Source: UBA12088 sp964568345 (GTDB lineage Bacteria; Patescibacteriota; Minisyncoccia; Phycocordibacterales; UBA12088). Taken from it: DNA of 23,771 nt. Below the pieces are notes generated by a model, which had not been told where the DNA came from, searched no databases, and worked only from the letters and a program-made list of their open reading frames with translations. The DNA lies in assembly GCA_964568345.1 (NCBI GenBank), contig CAZMPG010000018.1, positions 1 through 23,771 on the forward strand. The letters run 5' to 3'. The translations under genes were made by a program, and so were the position numbers. Numbering within the stretch: position 1 is the stretch's first letter; each line of letters opens with the position of its first letter. This document shows, one piece after another, positions 1 through 7,209 of the stretch.

Positions 1-281
1 CCCCGCTGCCAGAGCCCGTCGAAGACCGCATGCATCGCCTTCGGCGACTTGTACGCCTCCTGGGGAAGGCGCACCTCAAGGAGTACGTACTCCTGCTCGG
101 CGATAAACACCGCCCGCACGTACCGTATCCACACGTGCCAGAACGTCGGCAGGAGTACAAAGGGAGCCCAGTAGGGCGCATAGTACAGCATCGTCCCGAT
201 CGAGCGGAACGACGCAAGGAAGAGGTCGCCGAGCGACTGATCGACGACGTGCGCTGCTGCGAGTAAAAAGTCCGGCACCAC
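1..281 (-). CDS. N-terminal part of a CPR-type conserved membrane protein (truncated by window edge)
   Basis: The minus strand reads open from a GTG at 279-281 to the window edge, giving about 93 residues. After a short amphipathic start there is one strongly hydrophobic, aromatic segment (Y-Y-A-P-Y-W-A-P-F-V-L-L-P-T-F-W, about residues 30-50). A basic/aromatic stretch and an LLEVRLPQE...KSPKAMHAVFDGL-type segment follow. This layout resembles a conserved membrane protein of Parcubacteria that I recall being encoded near VirB4/TraC-like secretion ATPases, but I cannot verify that and the ATPase would lie outside the window. The start is supported by a TATACT -10 box ending 6 nt before the GTG, which implies a leaderless message; a second GTG at 276-278 is possible. 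Codon use matches the neighbours. Real gene: fairly sure. Function: unknown. Confidence 0.7.
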   Translation of the reverse strand, partial: MVPDFLLAAAHVVDQSLGDLFLASFRSIGTMLYYAPYWAPFVLLPTFWHVWIRYVRAVFIAEQEYVLLEVRLPQEAYKSPKAMHAVFDGLWQR

Positions 282-287
282 GCCCCC

Positions 288-293
288 AGTATA
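288..293 (-). promoter_or_regulatory. TATACT -10 box of the left-edge gene
   Basis: A perfect TATACT lies on the minus strand with 6 nt to the GTG start, so transcription should begin at or next to the start codon. No convincing -35 is seen 17 bp upstream. Confidence 0.5.
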
Positions 294-335
294 CCAAACC
301 ACGTGCCGCACGGGAACGCGTGCCTGAGCACAGGA

Positions 336-1382
336 CTACTTCTTGCCCTGCTCGCGTACGAAATACCGTCCCTCGGCGTCGCGGCTAAACCGCGTGGCGT
401 CCTGAAGGTTGATGAAAATGGTGTTGTCCTTCACGTACCGCTCCTTCCGCACCGCATCCACCACCTCTTCGCGCGTGAGCGGCCCCTGGCGAGCGAGGAT
501 GTCGGCGATGACAGCGCGTACCGGCCCCGCACTGTACCCCCACTCCTTGAGCGCGTAGATACCACGACCGACGAGGACGAAGCGCGCATCCTTGATGAGC
601 TCGTTGTGGCACGTTGCCTCGTGTGCGCGGCGATTGAAGAGCTCAGCGATGGTCGTGGCGACTTCGCGGAAATGCATCGGCGATCCGTGGCGCTTGATGA
701 CAAGGTATGCGTAGTCGCGCATACCCTTCGCACGGACGTTCGGGGAGTGCGCGCGCCCCCACTCACCGAGCGGGTTTTTACCGATATTTTTGGAGAGCGA
801 GAGCCAGCGCTTGAGCACCTCGGCGTTCTTGTACTCGCGGTTCACGTCCTGGAGCTCGCGGAGGAAAGCGTCAATGAGCGCAGACTCCTCGACCAGCTCA
901 TCATCATCGAGCGAGTCGTAGAGGCGGCGGAGCGAGCTGTGTACCCGGTCAGCAACGCTGGCATCAATGTGCCACCGGTGCCGAAACTCCTCGTCCTCCT
1001 TCTCCTTCGTGAATGCATCTCCTAGGACGAGGAGAAGATGAAGGTGGTTGCGGGTACTCGCATCCTTCGCGAGGGACTGGAGGAGCTCCTCCTCGGAGAC
1101 AATAGCACCCATGCGCGTCAGTACCTCACGGAGCTCGTCGAACGTCCCCTGCTCGTTCTTGAACACGTCCGACTTGCGGATCGTAGCCAGTGCGTAGTTC
1201 TCTATTTGGCGAACCCGCTCGCGGGTGATGCCATACTCCTGGCCTATAGCCTCGAGGGTCACGGGCGTCGTGCTTTCACCAAGGCCGTACCGCTTGGTGA
1301 GCACATCCCGCGCTCGCTCCGGAAGCACGTTGAGCAGCCGACGAATGGTGTTTTTTGGCTTGAATGTTAGCTTTTCTGCCAT
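336..1382 (-). CDS. Sigma-70 region 4-like / HARE-HTH DNA-binding regulator
   Basis: 348 residues. Residues about 10-72 form a sigma-70 region 4 helix-turn-helix, with a P-E-R-A-R-D-V-L-x-x-R-Y-G-L start and the diagnostic I-T-R-E-R-V-R-Q-I-E recognition helix (about 52-61), which in sigma factors contacts the -35 element. No sigma region 2 is present, so it cannot be a complete sigma factor. The C-terminal third (about 225-340) matches a HARE-HTH/RpoE-delta-type winged helix: M-H-F-R-E-V-A-T-T-I, then F-V-L-V-G-R-G-I-Y-A-L-K-E-W-G-Y, then V-K-D-N-T-I-F-I-N-L-Q. The middle is charged and helical. Such fusions are typical of CPR genomes and presumably modulate RNA polymerase. The ATG at 1382 is preceded by its own promoter, whose -35 overlaps the leuS stop. 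It could be an anti- or co-sigma factor rather than an activator. Confidence 0.85.
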   Translation of the reverse strand: MAEKLTFKPKNTIRRLLNVLPERARDVLTKRYGLGESTTPVTLEAIGQEYGITRERVRQIENYALATIRKSDVFKNEQGTFDELREVLTRMGAIVSEEELLQSLAKDASTRNHLHLLLVLGDAFTKEKEDEEFRHRWHIDASVADRVHSSLRRLYDSLDDDELVEESALIDAFLRELQDVNREYKNAEVLKRWLSLSKNIGKNPLGEWGRAHSPNVRAKGMRDYAYLVIKRHGSPMHFREVATTIAELFNRRAHEATCHNELIKDARFVLVGRGIYALKEWGYSAGPVRAVIADILARQGPLTREEVVDAVRKERYVKDNTIFINLQDATRFSRDAEGRYFVREQGKK

Positions 1383-1459
1383 AGAATGTTACGTTGACGT
1401 ATGTTCTCCTACTAAACTACCCCGCTTTATACCGAACCGGAGCTACGTACGTGCTGCTG

Positions 1460-1488
1460 AAAATAGCACGCGGTGCTTTGCACGTCAA
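1460..1488 (-). promoter_or_regulatory. Promoter of the sigma-like regulator, overlapping the leuS stop codon
   Basis: TTGACG (1488-1483), a 17-bp spacer ending in TGC, then TATTTT (1465-1460). The TGA inside the -35 hexamer is the leuS stop codon. The predicted leader is about 70 nt. Confidence 0.7.
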
Positions 1489-4058
1489 GTTTCTACGTCC
1501 TCTACGTCAATCTTGATCACGAAATTGACAAGGCGGTCGGGAACCGCGACGATGCGAACGATACTCTGCCCCGCAAGGCGCGCTGCAACCGCGGGGAGCT
1601 CGCGTGCGTGTGCAATGAGTGCTGGCTCGGGCATGCCGCGTTCGACCTCGCAGGTTGCCCGCACTTTACCATTCACCTGCACCGCCACCACCACCTTTGC
1701 CTGCGCAAGGATAGTGGCTTCGTGGGCAGGCCATGCCTCGCGATGTACCGACGTGTCGTGGCCGAGCGTCTCCCAGAGCTCCTCGGTAAGGTGCGGCGCA
1801 AAGGGAGCGAGGAGCCGAACGAGGGTTTCGTATACGGGCTGGGGGATCGTGGTGAGCTTCTCGAGCGCGCTCGAGAGCACCATGAGCTGGCTCAATGCGG
1901 TGTTGAAGTGGAAAGCCACAATGTCATCCCCCACTTTCTTGATAGTTTTGTGGAGGGTAACGAGCGTGGTAGGGGGTAGGGAGTGGAGAGTAGGACCGCT
2001 TCCCTCTTGTGTATTGCTTGCGGCCTTTTGCCCCACGTCCACCTTTTCCCGCAGCCCCCATACCCGCTCGAGGAAGCGACGGATGCCTACGATGCCGCCG
2101 AGATCCCACGGGTACTGCCCCACCTCGTCGTACGGACCAATGAAGGCGAGGTACATCCGTACCGTATCCGCACCGACCCGTTGCACGTGTTCATCGGGAT
2201 TGATGACATTCCCCTTGCTCTTGCTCATCTTGCGACCATCGGGCCCAAGGATAAGCCCGCGGTTCATGCGATGCGCGTACGGCTCGCTATGGGTGACGAG
2301 GCCAAGGTCGTAGAGCGCCTTGTAGAAAAAGCGCGAGTAGAGGAGGTGCATGGTCGTGTGCTCTGCGCCGCCCGAGTAGCGGTGGATAGGCATCCAGAGC
2401 ACCTGCTTTTCCTTGGATGCAAACTCCTGCCCATTGTGGGGGTCAAGGTAGCGCAGGAAGTACCATGAGGAGTCCACGAACGTGTCCATCGTATCTACTT
2501 CCGGCGTCCAGCCCGGGCCGAAGATGCGCTCGGTACGCTCCCGGAGCTCGCTACTCCGCGCGAGCGGCGCCTCACCGGTCGGTGTGTGGTCAACATCCTC
2601 CGGCAGCCTCCAGGGGAGGTGCTCGTCCGGCACCGCACGCGGCTTCCCTTCGGGATCGTACACGATTGGTATCGGACACCCCCAGTACCGCTGCCGCGAG
2701 AGCAGCCAGTCGCGGAGGCGGTACTGGGTGGTCATGGTACCACCAACGCGCTCGGTGATCTTCTTTATTGCATCTTCCGAACGAAGTCCTGAGAACTCAC
2801 CACAATCGTGCAGCACTCCATGTGCAGTCCAGACGCCTTGACATGACGTCCAATGTGTACCGGTCTGTGATGTTGAAGCACTAACGTTTTCTGGTGTGAC
2901 CACAAAACGGATCGGCAGTGCGTACTTGTGTGCAAACTCCCAATCTCGCTCATCGTGCGCCGGTACCGCCATGATGGCGCCGGTGCCGTAGGAGGCGAGT
3001 ACGTAGTCGGCGATCCAGATCGGTATCTCCTCCTGTGTCGCGGGGTTTACCGCCTTGATACCCCTAAGTTCGACACCGGTCTTCCCCTTCCCCTCCTTGC
3101 GCTCGAGCTCTTTTCTTGCTTTCGTCGCCTCAATGTATGCGGCAACATCTTCCCAATTCTCAATACTCTCCCTATGTGATTGTACCAAACCATGCTCCGG
3201 CGCAAGTACGAGGTAGGTCGCACCGTAGAGGGTGTCGGGGCGCGTGGTGAAGACGTCAAGAGCTTGCCCGTCTCCACGACCTTGCTGGTGGAACTGCCCA
3301 GAATCACCAACCGCTTGCTTCGTCACTCCGCGCACGTCGTTCTTCGTAATGACAACAGGAAACGAAAGTAGTGCGCCCTCGCTCCGTCCGATCCACTCCC
3401 GCTGTGACGCTTTGATCTCCTCGGGCCAGTCGAGGCTCTCAAGGTCGCTTAAGAGACGGTCCGCGTAGTCGGTAATCTTAAAGAACCACTGGTCGAGCTC
3501 CTTGTGGGTGACCTCGGTGCCGCAGCGCTCACATGCGCCATGCACGATCTGTTCGTTTGCGAGCACTGTCTTGCAGGAATCACACCAGGGAACGGTGCTC
3601 TTCTTCTTGTACGCCAAGCCTTTTTCGTAAAGCTTGAGGAAAAGCCACTGGGTCCAGTGGTAGTACTCGGGATCAGACGCCACGACTTTCCGTGACCAAT
3701 CAAAGCTGTTCCCCATGCTCCGAAGCTGCGCCGTCATGCTCGCAATGTTGTCGTACGTCCACGTACGGGGGTTCACCTTGCGCTTGATCGCAGCATTCTC
3801 CGCTGGCAACCCAAACGAGTCGAAGCCGATCGGGTAGAGCACGTTCGCGCCCTGCATGCGCCGAAAGCGCGCGTAGATGTCTGGTACCGCAAATGCGTAC
3901 CAGTGGCCGATGTGGAGATCGCCCGATGGGTACGGGAACTCGACGAGCATGTACTCGTTCTTCGTACCAGCGCCGCTGTCAGGTGTCTTGTAGAGCTGCT
4001 CACGCTCCCATCGCTCTTGCCACTTCTTCTCTATGGTGCTGTGGTCGTACGAGCGCAT
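1485..4058 (-). CDS. leuS: Leucyl-tRNA synthetase
   Basis: 857 residues, full length for the family. It charges tRNA-Leu with leucine in the cytoplasm. The class Ia HIGH signature sits at residues 49-52 inside F-P-Y-P-S-G-D-L-H-I-G-H-W. A zinc ribbon-like C-D-S-C ... C-E-R-C pair follows at about 155-180. The CP1 editing domain carries T-T-R-P-D-T-L-Y-G, and the K-M-S-K-S loop lies in G-R-K-M-S-K-S-K-G-N-V-I-N-P-D. The C-terminal anticodon-binding and tail domains are present. Three stretches look like extra loops relative to bacterial LeuRS: one before the T-T-R-P-D motif, one before the C-G-E-F-S-G-L segment, and a P/T/S-rich linker encoded near 1955-2030 whose DNA is a pyrimidine-rich near-repeat. 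Promoter: a TATACA box 30 nt upstream that shares its core with the divergent HAD gene. Confidence 0.97.
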   Translation of the reverse strand: MRSYDHSTIEKKWQERWEREQLYKTPDSGAGTKNEYMLVEFPYPSGDLHIGHWYAFAVPDIYARFRRMQGANVLYPIGFDSFGLPAENAAIKRKVNPRTWTYDNIASMTAQLRSMGNSFDWSRKVVASDPEYYHWTQWLFLKLYEKGLAYKKKSTVPWCDSCKTVLANEQIVHGACERCGTEVTHKELDQWFFKITDYADRLLSDLESLDWPEEIKASQREWIGRSEGALLSFPVVITKNDVRGVTKQAVGDSGQFHQQGRGDGQALDVFTTRPDTLYGATYLVLAPEHGLVQSHRESIENWEDVAAYIEATKARKELERKEGKGKTGVELRGIKAVNPATQEEIPIWIADYVLASYGTGAIMAVPAHDERDWEFAHKYALPIRFVVTPENVSASTSQTGTHWTSCQGVWTAHGVLHDCGEFSGLRSEDAIKKITERVGGTMTTQYRLRDWLLSRQRYWGCPIPIVYDPEGKPRAVPDEHLPWRLPEDVDHTPTGEAPLARSSELRERTERIFGPGWTPEVDTMDTFVDSSWYFLRYLDPHNGQEFASKEKQVLWMPIHRYSGGAEHTTMHLLYSRFFYKALYDLGLVTHSEPYAHRMNRGLILGPDGRKMSKSKGNVINPDEHVQRVGADTVRMYLAFIGPYDEVGQYPWDLGGIVGIRRFLERVWGLREKVDVGQKAASNTQEGSGPTLHSLPPTTLVTLHKTIKKVGDDIVAFHFNTALSQLMVLSSALEKLTTIPQPVYETLVRLLAPFAPHLTEELWETLGHDTSVHREAWPAHEATILAQAKVVVAVQVNGKVRATCEVERGMPEPALIAHARELPAVAARLAGQSIVRIVAVPDRLVNFVIKIDVEDVET

Positions 4059-4088
4059 GGTTTCTTCTAGCTCCCACGGACACTGCCG

Positions 4089-4096
4089 TGTATACT
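4089..4096. promoter_or_regulatory. Shared divergent -10 core for leuS and the HAD gene
   Basis: TGTATACT reads as TATACT (4091-4096) on the plus strand, 17 nt before the HAD ATG. On the minus strand it reads as TATACA (4094-4089), 30 nt before the leuS ATG. Both gaps match those seen at other promoters here. No clear -35 boxes. Confidence 0.5.
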
Positions 4097-4113
4097 GATA
4101 GTGCCATCATGCC

Positions 4114-4821
4114 ATGAGTATCGGCGCAGAGCAAGAGCGCATGCACCAGCACCTCTTCTTCGACCTCGACAACACCCTCACGCGGAGTCGCTCCCCCATG
4201 GAGCCCCGCATGCGAGAGCGTCTCGCCGCGATACCAGGCGACCTTGTGGTCATCTCCGGGGCGAGTGTGGAGCAGATCCGAAGCCAGGTAGGCGACCTCC
4301 CCTGCTACGTGCTCGGGCAAAACGGCAACCATGCGGTGCACGGAGCGGTTGAGCTGTGGCGCGACCTCCTCTCCAAGGCGGAAGTTGCGGAGATTTTCTC
4401 CCACATCACATCGCTCAACCGCACATGGCAGGTCCCCGACGAGCACGACCTTATCGAGAACCGCGGCAGCCAGGTGAGCTACAGCATCTACGGCCACCAC
4501 GCACCGGTGCCCGTCAAGGAAGCGTTTGATGCAGACAAGGCAAAGCGCATCACACTCCTCCGCGAGAGCCCACTCACCTCCGACACGATCGAGGTGAAGA
4601 TCGCCGGCACCACCTGCCTCGACTACTTCAAGAAGGGTCGCAACAAGGGGCACAACGTTGCGCGGCTCATTGCGCACGAGGGGTGGCAGCGTGAGGAATG
4701 CTGCTACTTTGGCGACATGCTCTTCCCGGGCGGCAACGACGAGAGCGTGCTCGGGGTCATTGAGACGCGCGCGGTCAAGGACCCGAACGACACGTACGAG
4801 CAGTTGGCCGCGTTCCTGTAG
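4114..4821 (+). CDS. HAD-IIB hydrolase resembling eukaryotic-type phosphomannomutase
   Basis: 235 residues. HAD motif I is F-D-L-D-N-T-L-T, with nucleophile Asp17 and acid/base Asp19. Motif II is V-V-I-S-G-A. The cap region has I-E-N-R-G-S-Q-V-S-Y-S-I-Y-G. The C-terminal part has the motif III/IV block G-H-N-V-A-R-L-I ... Y-F-G-D-M-L-F-P-G-G-N-D-E-S-V. The F-G-D-x-x-x-P-G-G-N-D signature and the K-K-G-R-N-K-G segment are what I associate with the PMM1/PMM2-like branch of HAD-IIB. A sugar-phosphate phosphatase or phosphomannomutase acting on nucleotide-sugar precursors is the likeliest role, but substrate cannot be read from sequence. The start at 4114 is SD-less, 17 nt after a TATACT box; an internal ATG at 4141 is the alternative. 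Cytoplasmic. Confidence 0.85.
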   Translation: MSIGAEQERMHQHLFFDLDNTLTRSRSPMEPRMRERLAAIPGDLVVISGASVEQIRSQVGDLPCYVLGQNGNHAVHGAVELWRDLLSKAEVAEIFSHITSLNRTWQVPDEHDLIENRGSQVSYSIYGHHAPVPVKEAFDADKAKRITLLRESPLTSDTIEVKIAGTTCLDYFKKGRNKGHNVARLIAHEGWQREECCYFGDMLFPGGNDESVLGVIETRAVKDPNDTYEQLAAFL

Positions 4822-4825
4822 GTGG

Positions 4826-4831
4826 TATACC
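4826..4831 (+). promoter_or_regulatory. Possible extended -10 (TGG-TATACC) before the 104-aa gene
   Basis: TATACC preceded directly by TGG, 44 nt before the ATG at 4876, just after the HAD stop. The surrounding AGGTGGTATACCT is a near palindrome. Confidence 0.35.
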
Positions 4832-4875
4832 TAACGATAGACATCCGTGACCACCAATAACCAGGGGGATTTGGT

Positions 4876-5190
4876 ATGAGTGTCACAAACACGGGGTATG
4901 AGCTGTGCCTCCTACCCGACCTCATTGAGGCGCTCGCCGACGCCGCACCAGAGGTGCACGGGCAGAAGGAGTGCGAAGTACGGCGACACGTCCGTGACCT
5001 CGCCGACCTCATGCACCACATCGGCACCAAGGAGTCATGCAAGGCTGCGCTTGCACTCACTAATCAGGCCGGGCGCCCGAAGGGCACGAGGGGGTGTCTT
5101 CACCTCGTCAGCGCGGCGCTCGAAGCGACGAGTATCGCAGGGGCGTGGGCGCGGAGAGTGCGCTGCCACACTCGCGGCGAAGAAACGTGA
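4876..5190 (+). CDS. Small protein of unknown function (104 aa)
   Basis: I do not recognise the family. The start is supported by an AGGGGGAT Shine-Dalgarno about 7 nt before the ATG. The N-terminal half is helical and acidic (L-P-D-L-I-E-A-L-A-D-A-A-P-E-V; V-R-D-L-A-D-L-M-H-H-I). The C-terminal half is basic and small-residue rich. There is no signal peptide or transmembrane segment. Codon third positions are G/C-rich like the neighbours, and an overlapping frame starting at 4880 gives an Arg/Ser/Thr-rich translation typical of a shadow, so this frame is preferred. It sits 54 nt behind the HAD gene and may be co-transcribed. Its 3' end faces the terminator of the convergent membrane-protein gene. 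Confidence 0.6.
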   Translation: MSVTNTGYELCLLPDLIEALADAAPEVHGQKECEVRRHVRDLADLMHHIGTKESCKAALALTNQAGRPKGTRGCLHLVSAALEATSIAGAWARRVRCHTRGEET

Positions 5191-5194
5191 TTCG

Positions 5195-5221
5195 AAAAAG
5201 AGCCCCACGTACGGGGCTCTT
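5195..5221 (-). terminator. Rho-independent terminator of the 183-aa membrane protein gene
   Basis: Nine-bp perfect stem (5198-5206 with 5213-5221) around a 6-nt ACGTAC loop. On the minus strand it is followed by a T tract (plus-strand A run 5195-5199). It lies 16 nt beyond the minus-strand stop. On the plus strand there is no T run. Confidence 0.8.
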
Positions 5222-5237
5222 GGCTAGAACTGCAATG

Positions 5238-5789
5238 CTACCTGCCGCGGTACCAGCGGCGAAAGGTGTTGGTGGCCATCAGGATGATGACGATGATAAC
5301 CGCTCCAACGAGCGATACCATGAACCCCCGCGCCATGCCAGCACCGATACAAAGGCCACCGACACAGTGTACCCCCACCGCAAGCTCAGTCACGAAGGCG
5401 ACGATTACGAACGACGCCGCAAAGAGACAGGCCGCGAACACGAGGTTGCCATCGGGGATGAGCAGTATCCCGAGTCCGAGCATAGCAGCCCAGCTCACCC
5501 ACAGAAAAGACGGGGCGAGGATGGCTGCATCACGTCGCACGTGCACCCACGCACGGTTGATGAGATACACCGCAACGAGCACGGTATAGACGTCCGCCCA
5601 CCGCGTCACCGGCATGGTGAGGTCACCGACCACAAACTCACTCACTGGCACCGAGCCGAAAAACGAGCTCCACAGCCACCAAAACAGAGAAGCGATCGCC
5701 GCAGCAAGGGCTGCGCCGCCATACGCCTCTACCAAGCACCACCGGCGCTGCACCCGCAGCGTCTCGAGAGCGTTTTCGATTATTTCCAT
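5238..5789 (-). CDS. Multi-pass membrane protein of unknown function
   Basis: 183 residues, strongly hydrophobic, with about five candidate membrane spans (roughly residues 22-45, 62-80, 88-110, 115-140 and 155-175) separated by short polar loops. It begins with a cytoplasmic-looking amphipathic helix and ends in a basic F-R-R-W-Y-R-G-R tail, consistent with the C-terminus inside. Family not recognised. The start is well defined: a GGAGGGGGGG Shine-Dalgarno (minus strand 5800-5791) directly precedes the ATG, one of the clearest in the window. A TTGACA element overlapping the ychF stop gives it its own promoter, and a good terminator follows, so it is likely monocistronic. Two cysteines near C-V-G-G-L-C could pair. 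Confidence 0.75.
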   Translation of the reverse strand: MEIIENALETLRVQRRWCLVEAYGGAALAAAIASLFWWLWSSFFGSVPVSEFVVGDLTMPVTRWADVYTVLVAVYLINRAWVHVRRDAAILAPSFLWVSWAAMLGLGILLIPDGNLVFAACLFAASFVIVAFVTELAVGVHCVGGLCIGAGMARGFMVSLVGAVIIVIILMATNTFRRWYRGR

Positions 5790-5837
5790 TCCCCCCCTCC
5801 AGGGTAAAGAAGTGGTACAGAAACAGTCCGCTGCCTA

Positions 5838-5866
5838 TGAAAACACGGATGCTCTATGCTTGTCAA
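5838..5866 (-). promoter_or_regulatory. Promoter of the 183-aa membrane protein, overlapping the ychF stop codon
   Basis: Consensus TTGACA at 5866-5861 (minus strand), with the ychF TGA stop embedded in it. After 17-19 bp comes only a weak -10 (TTTTCA/TTTCAT/TTCATA). The leader would be about 40 nt. Confidence 0.5.
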
Positions 5867-6966
5867 ATTCGAAACTCGATGACATCACCGTCCTGCACCA
5901 CGTACTCTTTCCCCTCGGTACGGAGGAGTCCCTTCTCCCGGAGCGCAGCGTAACCCCCCTCACGGAGCAGTACGTCAGCTGCGACAACCTCAGCGCGGAT
6001 GAAGGTATCACGAAAGTCGGTGTGTATAGCGGCACCCGCTTCGGGAGCAGAGGAGCCACGCTTCACCGTCCACGCACGCGTCTCGTCTTCACCGGTCGTG
6101 AAATACGTCATGAGGCCGAGGAGCTCGTAACCGGCGCGGATAAGGTTGTCAATGCCATTGTCGAGCACGCCGTACTCACCCCGGAAGACCTGCTGGTCTT
6201 CGTGGGCAAGCTCGCGGAGTTCGCGCTCGACCCCCGCATCGACGCAGACGTATGCTGACCGACTCTCCGCAAAAAACTGCATGAGCGCTTCCCACCGCGC
6301 GTCGTGCTGCTCATCGAAGTTGTACCCGCCGGCTTTCTTGTTGAGGACATAGAGGAGGGGCTTCAGGGTGAGGAGGTTGAGGAGGCGGAGTGCACGTCGC
6401 TCATCGTCGGAGATCTGCGGCAGGCTTGTGGCGAGGAGCTTCCCCGCCTCGAGCACCTGGCGAGCCGCCTCGAGCGCCGACTTCTCGACGCATGCAGCCT
6501 TGTCGCCACGCCGCACGTCTCGCTCAATGTTCGCGAGGCGCTTGCTCACGGTTTCGAGGTCGGCAAGCACGAGCTCGAGGTTGATCACCTCAATGTCGTG
6601 CAGCGGATCCACCGCGCCGTGCACGTGGGTAATGTTCGTGTCGTCGAAGATGCGCACCACCTCGGCGATAGCGTCGGTCTCGCGAATGTTTGCGAGAAAC
6701 TTATTGCCCAAGCCCTCCCCCTCAGCGGCGCCCTGCACGAGGCCTGCGATGTCTACGAACTCTACGACGGCGGGGATGGTCTTCTTCGAGTGCGAGAGCG
6801 CGCTCAAGCGCCCCAGGCGCGGATCGGGCACCGCCACCACCCCGACCGCAGGGTCAATGGTGCAGAAGGGGTAGTTCTCCGCCGGCACCGCCTTTTCGGT
6901 GAGCGCGTTGAAGAGCGTTGACTTGCCAACGTTTGGGAGGCCGACGATACCGATCGAGAGGGACAT
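5863..6966 (-). CDS. ychF: YchF/Obg-family nucleotide-binding protein
   Basis: 367 residues, normal length. The N-terminal G domain has the P-loop G-L-P-N-V-G-K-S-T (about 9-17), switch segment Y-P-F-C-T-I-D-P, and D-I-A-G-L-V-x-G-A-A-E-G-E-G-L-G-N-K-F (Walker B/G3). The G4 position reads N-K-K-A, whereas GTPases have N-K-x-D; loss of the Asp is the hallmark of YchF, which prefers ATP. A coiled-coil insertion (E-L-V-L-A-D-L-E-T-V-S-K-R) and a C-terminal TGS domain (F-I-R-A-E-V-V, V-Q-D-G-D-V-I-E-F-R-I) complete the family layout. YchF binds ribosomes and is linked to stress responses. It starts 10 nt after the hicA stop on the same strand, so it is probably read with hicBA unless a promoter lies inside hicA. 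Confidence 0.97.
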   Translation of the reverse strand: MSLSIGIVGLPNVGKSTLFNALTEKAVPAENYPFCTIDPAVGVVAVPDPRLGRLSALSHSKKTIPAVVEFVDIAGLVQGAAEGEGLGNKFLANIRETDAIAEVVRIFDDTNITHVHGAVDPLHDIEVINLELVLADLETVSKRLANIERDVRRGDKAACVEKSALEAARQVLEAGKLLATSLPQISDDERRALRLLNLLTLKPLLYVLNKKAGGYNFDEQHDARWEALMQFFAESRSAYVCVDAGVERELRELAHEDQQVFRGEYGVLDNGIDNLIRAGYELLGLMTYFTTGEDETRAWTVKRGSSAPEAGAAIHTDFRDTFIRAEVVAADVLLREGGYAALREKGLLRTEGKEYVVQDGDVIEFRI

Positions 6967-6976
6967 AGGGATACTG

Positions 6977-7207
6977 TTACTTCAGTAGGTCAATAAGGCT
7001 ATCGGGGGATACCTCGATGTCGCGCAGGATACGTCGCAGTAGACCTCGTCCGATATCTTCACCACCATGCAGCGGCACAACGGTTGCTCGACCATCCGCG
7101 TGGAGAAAAAATGCATGCGAACCTTTCTGCCGCACACGCACGAATCCAAGAGCCTCGAGCACACGAGCAAGATCACGAGCTCGTACCTGGCGGACACGAG
7201 CTGCCAT
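6977..7207 (-). CDS. hicA: HicA-family mRNA interferase toxin
   Basis: 76 residues, typical for HicA. The double-stranded RNA-binding-like fold is marked by V-L-E-A-L-G-F-V-R-V-R-Q, the catalytic-histidine motif K-G-S-H-A-F-F (His about residue 31), an A-D-G-R-A-T-V-V-P-L-H-G-G strand, and the D-I-G-R-G-L-L-R-R-I-L-R-D-I helix. HicA cleaves mRNA and tmRNA and is blocked by direct HicB binding. All expected active-site residues are present, so it looks functional. It starts 2 nt after the hicB stop, which implies translational coupling, and the antitoxin gene comes first. ychF follows after 10 nt. Confidence 0.92.
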   Translation of the reverse strand: MAARVRQVRARDLARVLEALGFVRVRQKGSHAFFLHADGRATVVPLHGGEDIGRGLLRRILRDIEVSPDSLIDLLK

Positions 7208-7209
7208 AG

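Noticed and set aside
303..1025. Long plus-strand frame opposite the sigma-like gene
   Set aside because: It is the complement of a clear sigma-region-4/HARE-HTH gene; its translation has no family features. Antisense frames stay open because of the high GC content.
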